A stretch of 64,000 nt of DNA from Labia minor (taxonomy: Eukaryota > Arthropoda > Insecta > Dermaptera > Spongiphoridae). The stretch spans positions 96,167,228 to 96,231,227 of the forward strand of contig OY720344.1 of assembly GCA_963082975.1 (NCBI GenBank). Reading direction: 5' to 3'. The translations under genes and the position numbers were made by a program. A model generated the notes under the pieces. It saw nothing but the letters and a program-made list of their open reading frames with translations, made no database searches and was not told the DNA's origin. Position 1 is the first letter of the stretch, and each line of letters begins with the position of its first letter. Below are positions 60,545-64,000 of this stretch, in pieces.

Positions 60545-61558
60545 TATAATAATGAAAAACCTTTTATCCTTATAGCAAACTCCTATCTCTGATAAGCCCA
60601 TCCAGGCAAACAAATAAATCCTTATCTAATTGAGTTATCATCCCTATTTTTTCTCTCATCTAATTAAGACGATATAATTAAATAATTTACCAAATTTATT
60701 AAAATAGTAAAGTTTAATTTAAATATTATGGGATATATTTAGAAATTAGGAATTAGATTCATACGAAAACCTTTTACAATTTTTATTCCATTGCATTTTT
60801 TAAGAATATTGAAGGATACATTATTTTTACAAAAATCTTTTTATTTTTATTATACTATTTTAAATGTTATTTAAGGTTTTATATCCATCCCAATTGACCT
60901 CCTCACAAACAAGTTCTCATTAGTATTTTCTTACCAGTCTAGCAACGTGTTCTGTATATTGCAACCCCCTCGACATAATTCCTTAAAAATCCATAGAAAT
61001 AATTCAATCTATTCCTCGATATTTCACTTCATGGATTTCAATCTATTTATTAATATTTTTTTTATTTAATTAACTTTAAATATTGAACCATAAATACTAC
61101 GAAGAACATATTTTTCATATTCTCTGAATTCTCTATCCTCGTCCCTTAAGGTTATAAACCATGCCACACGCCTATATAATAGATTAATTATTTAATAAAT
61201 ATAAATCTCAGCCATCAATTTTCTTTGAATCTTTTAACGTACTCCTTTATTTTCATTAATATCATAGAAGCAAGGTGAATAGATCCAGTCGAGACAATGT
61301 ATTGAGATTATAATCTTACTGAAATAAATATACATATATATATACTTCCATATTCTCTCAATTTGTGTATTTTCCCTCTGTTTTTATTAATATTTTTTTT
61401 TATTTAATTTACTTTAAAAGGAATACAAGTTTTTATTAAAATAATTTCAAAATTTTTTAAATTATCATATTTTAGATATTCAATTTTATTAAAATAAATG
61501 CTATTTACAGTTGCTATGGAGAATCAATCAATTATAATATTTATTTATAAATGAAATA
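60545..61558. promoter_or_regulatory. Divergent upstream region of the NeuroD-like and enkurin genes
   Basis: About 1 kb between two head-to-head starts. It is somewhat less AT-rich at 60880-61370 than the rest of the window. No distinct motif can be supported; it may hold further NeuroD 5' coding sequence if translation starts at 60613. Confidence 0.4.
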
Positions 61559-63788
61559 ATGTCAGGCACATCTGAAAGTATATACAATTTAATTCGTAAA
61601 GAACATCTTCGTTCTCAAGAAAATGAAAAGTATGAAATTTTTTGTAAAATTTTTTTTAATATTACTTTTATATCTTAAAATTATATAATATAAATAATGA
61701 TATATTTTAGTTATTATTTTATTATTTTCTAGTAGGGTGAGAAGATAACAAGTATTTATATTACTTTTATATACAAATAAAATTAATATATCATTTAATT
61801 TAAAAATATGTATATATTTATTACTGAGTTATTATGAGTTTATTTTCTATTTTTTAAATTAATTTTTAATAAAATTTTATCTGGTTTTTATAAAATAAGA
61901 CAAAATTTTCATTTGATATCCCAAGTATTAATATTACCAGCCAAACCCAATATAATAATGAATTATTTTTTTTTAACTTAATTACCTAGCCGAGACTCGG
62001 GGTCCCGGTGTGATCTTAATATATTGTCAGAATTAGATAAATAATGTAGAGAGAAAAATTATTTAAAAATAGATATTTATTTAAATGAAATAAAATTATT
62101 TAATTTACAGAATGTAAATGTCTATAATAATGTCTAAACATTTTTTCGAGCGACAGCTCGGTATCCCAGGTATTAATATTACCAGCCAAACCCAATAATA
62201 ATGAATCATTTTTTTTAACTTAAGTACCGAGCCGAGGCTCGGGGTCCCGGTACTAGTCATTATTAAAATAATTATTCTATTTATTATTTATTGTACATAA
62301 CTGTTGGAATTCTCTAATTTTTCAGTTCTTTTTAATATAATAATAAGTATTGATTTAAAACAGGTAAAAAAATATAGTTTTATTATTATGTATTATATAT
62401 TTCTATTTTTTTGTTATTTGACATATTGATAGATAAACTTTATTATTTGAATTAAATATTGTTTAAATATTTTATTAAGATCAAGAGTTTTTTGATAACG
62501 ATTTATTGGTGTGAGAGCTACTCAAGTATTGATTGATGATTCATTACAGGTACAATTGTAAATTTAGAGAGAAAATTCGTCAACAAGCAAGACGAACGCA
62601 TAATAAAAATGAGTCTTTACAAAAGGCCCTTGGAAAACCAATTATGCCAAAAATTCATTGTCTCTCAAATGATAGAAAACCACCTGTTCCCATTCATAAA
62701 ATACAAACAAAAAAGACAACAGAATTGAAGAATTTTTGTCGGTAATTTTTTTTTACTATTATTATATTTTTATTTTATTTATTCTTATTCATATTTACAT
62801 GTATATTAAAATAAGTATATCTATAAACAAATAGTATCAAAAGTTTTCTTTTCAAAAACAAGAATTCGTCATTTAAATAATTTTTAAATTCTTAAAAAAA
62901 ATCATAATTTAATTTTATTATATGATTATTATAATTTATTATTAAAAATCTAATAAATTTTTTGATTTTATTAATATTCTCTGATATTAAATTTATTAAC
63001 ATTTATATATGTTTAAATTTGATTTTATTATTCTCTAATAAATAATTATTCTATAAATTTAAACCCAACCTCTTAGAAAAATCTCTAAAACATTAAAACA
63101 TTTTTTCCAATGATAAAAAATGATTTTCTAGAACATTTAAAATAAAAATGAAAAATTTAAGTGGACATTTTTCATCTTCTTTCTATTAGAAGACAAATTT
63201 AACTCCTTTCTTTTCTCACACTTCGAAATATCAGCTTCTGAATATATTTATTTTTTATTTATGAATTATTTATATTAAATTTTTCTCATTAATAATAATA
63301 TTCATTTATATTTATTAAATTTTGAATATATTTAAATTTTTTTTATTAGAGAAAATATTCAAAAAATGGGTGAAATCGAACCGAATGCTCCAATACATCG
63401 AAGTATAGATACCAGAACAGGAAAATCAATTTACCTTGAAAATTCTGGATTGCTTCCAAAATATGTTTACAAAAAAAATTTTGGTCAAGTACCTAATTAT
63501 ATAAAACAAAGGAAAGAAGAAGATATGATCCAGAAATTAAGAATAGAAGCAGAAGAACGAGAACGACGGAAAGGGCCAAATACTCTTAAACCAGAAGAAA
63601 GAACTAAAATTTTAGAAGGATTGAGGCAAAATTGGAAGGAAAAACAACGTACCTTTGAATTACTTCCTGTAGTTACAGATACACTCCCCAAGCAACAAAG
63701 AAGAATTAAATTAGAAAAAGAATTACGGCAATTGGAACATGATATAGCTTTACTTGAAAAACACCCCACAGTTATTCTAGAAAATTAA
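61559..63788 (+). CDS. ENKUR: Enkurin, calmodulin/TRP-channel adaptor of cilia and sperm flagella
   Basis: Three exons join to about 233 residues (vertebrate enkurin about 256): 61559-61629, 62550-62741, 63350-63788. The N-terminus MSGTSESIYNLI matches the family start (SECIYNLI in vertebrates). The C-terminal half is the enkurin domain: DTRTGKSIYLENSGLLPKYV, YIKQRKEEDM, LKPEERTKILEGLRQNWKEK (the IQ/calmodulin-binding helix), VVTDTLPKQQRRIKLEKEL and RQLEHDIALLEKHPTVI. Enkurin is a microtubule inner protein of motile axonemes. Intron 1 is 920 bp and contains two Helitron-like repeat copies. Confidence 0.94.
61905..62012 (+). repeat. Helitron-like non-autonomous repeat (copy 2, decayed left end)
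   Basis: Shares TATCCCAAGTATTAATATTA, CCAGCCAAACCCAATA and the right hairpin GCCGAGACTCGGGGTCCCGG with copy 3, but the left hairpin is degraded. Confidence 0.55.
62146..62256 (+). repeat. Helitron-like non-autonomous repeat (copy 3, 111 bp)
   Basis: Begins TCGAGCGACAGCTCGG and ends with the hairpin CCGAGCCGAGGCTCGG, then GGTCCCGGTACTAG. A TC start, a hairpin shortly before the 3' end and a CTAG terminus fit Helitron rules, although the left hairpin is unusual and points to Helentron-like ends. It is located in intron 1 of enkurin. Confidence 0.55.
62742..63349. other. Enkurin intron 2
   Basis: AT-rich 608-bp intron; nothing recognised. Confidence 0.6.
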
Positions 63789-63929
63789 ATTAAAATTTTT
63801 TATCGTATATTCGGCATTAGAATGCTATATATTAATAATTAATATTATATCACAATTGCAATTTATTTACTTTTCAAAAAATCTAGATATTAACCTTCTA
63901 TCTTCTGCACCTTTGATTATATATATACT

Positions 63930-63960
<31 letters not shown>

Positions 63961-64000
63961 GAATTATCTATATAATTTACAAATTTTAAGTTGATATTGA

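Overview
This is a nuclear genome window from an animal, most likely an arthropod. It is very AT-rich and its genes are split by short GT-AG introns. It carries an ionotropic-receptor-type chemoreceptor (a protostome family), a NeuroD-like bHLH gene, Jockey-type LINEs and many hAT-type MITEs. An enkurin gene suggests motile cilia or flagellated sperm. The species cannot be named from the sequence. I saw no bacterial genes, CRISPR arrays, rRNA or convincing tRNA genes.

Layout. 1759-7628 (-): DDX3/PL10-type DEAD-box RNA helicase, 11 exons. 8346-11869 (-): 5'-truncated Jockey-like LINE with a 14-bp target duplication. 12.7-23.4 kb: mobile-element-rich stretch, mostly the 6.8-kb first intron of a cholinesterase-like gene (14643-28040, +) whose catalytic serine is glycine. 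28853-31713 (+): SLC19 thiamine/folate transporter. 32481-35687 (+): WDR75. 36180-36562 (-): small secreted peptide precursor. 36954-44159 (+): divergent ionotropic receptor with a decayed LINE inside its last intron. 44462-46503 (+): TMEM19. 46934-48464 (+): NECAP. 49073-50152 (-): intronless TPR membrane protein, head-to-head with OST48/DDOST (50393-52226, +). 53360-58540 (+): TFIIIC90/GTF3C4, with an intronless ITFG1/TIP gene nested on the same strand in its first intron. 59462-60544 (-): NeuroD-like bHLH. 61559-63788 (+): enkurin.

The genes are mostly unrelated housekeeping genes (translation, ribosome biogenesis, Pol III transcription, N-glycosylation, endocytosis, vitamin uptake) mixed with neural or sensory genes. 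Exon structures were built by hand from homology, GT-AG sites and reading phase. Every multi-exon gene given here joins into one open frame.

The most unusual locus is GTF3C4/ITFG1. The nested ITFG1 exon encodes a signal peptide but has no suitable in-frame start. The last codon of GTF3C4 exon 1 is an ATG in good initiation context, and splicing it to the ITFG1 acceptor gives exactly a Met before the signal peptide. This resembles the shared-first-exon layout of the ChAT/VAChT cholinergic locus. Second is a short secreted peptide precursor with two cysteines and a Gly-Arg-Lys amidation/cleavage site that I cannot assign to a known family.
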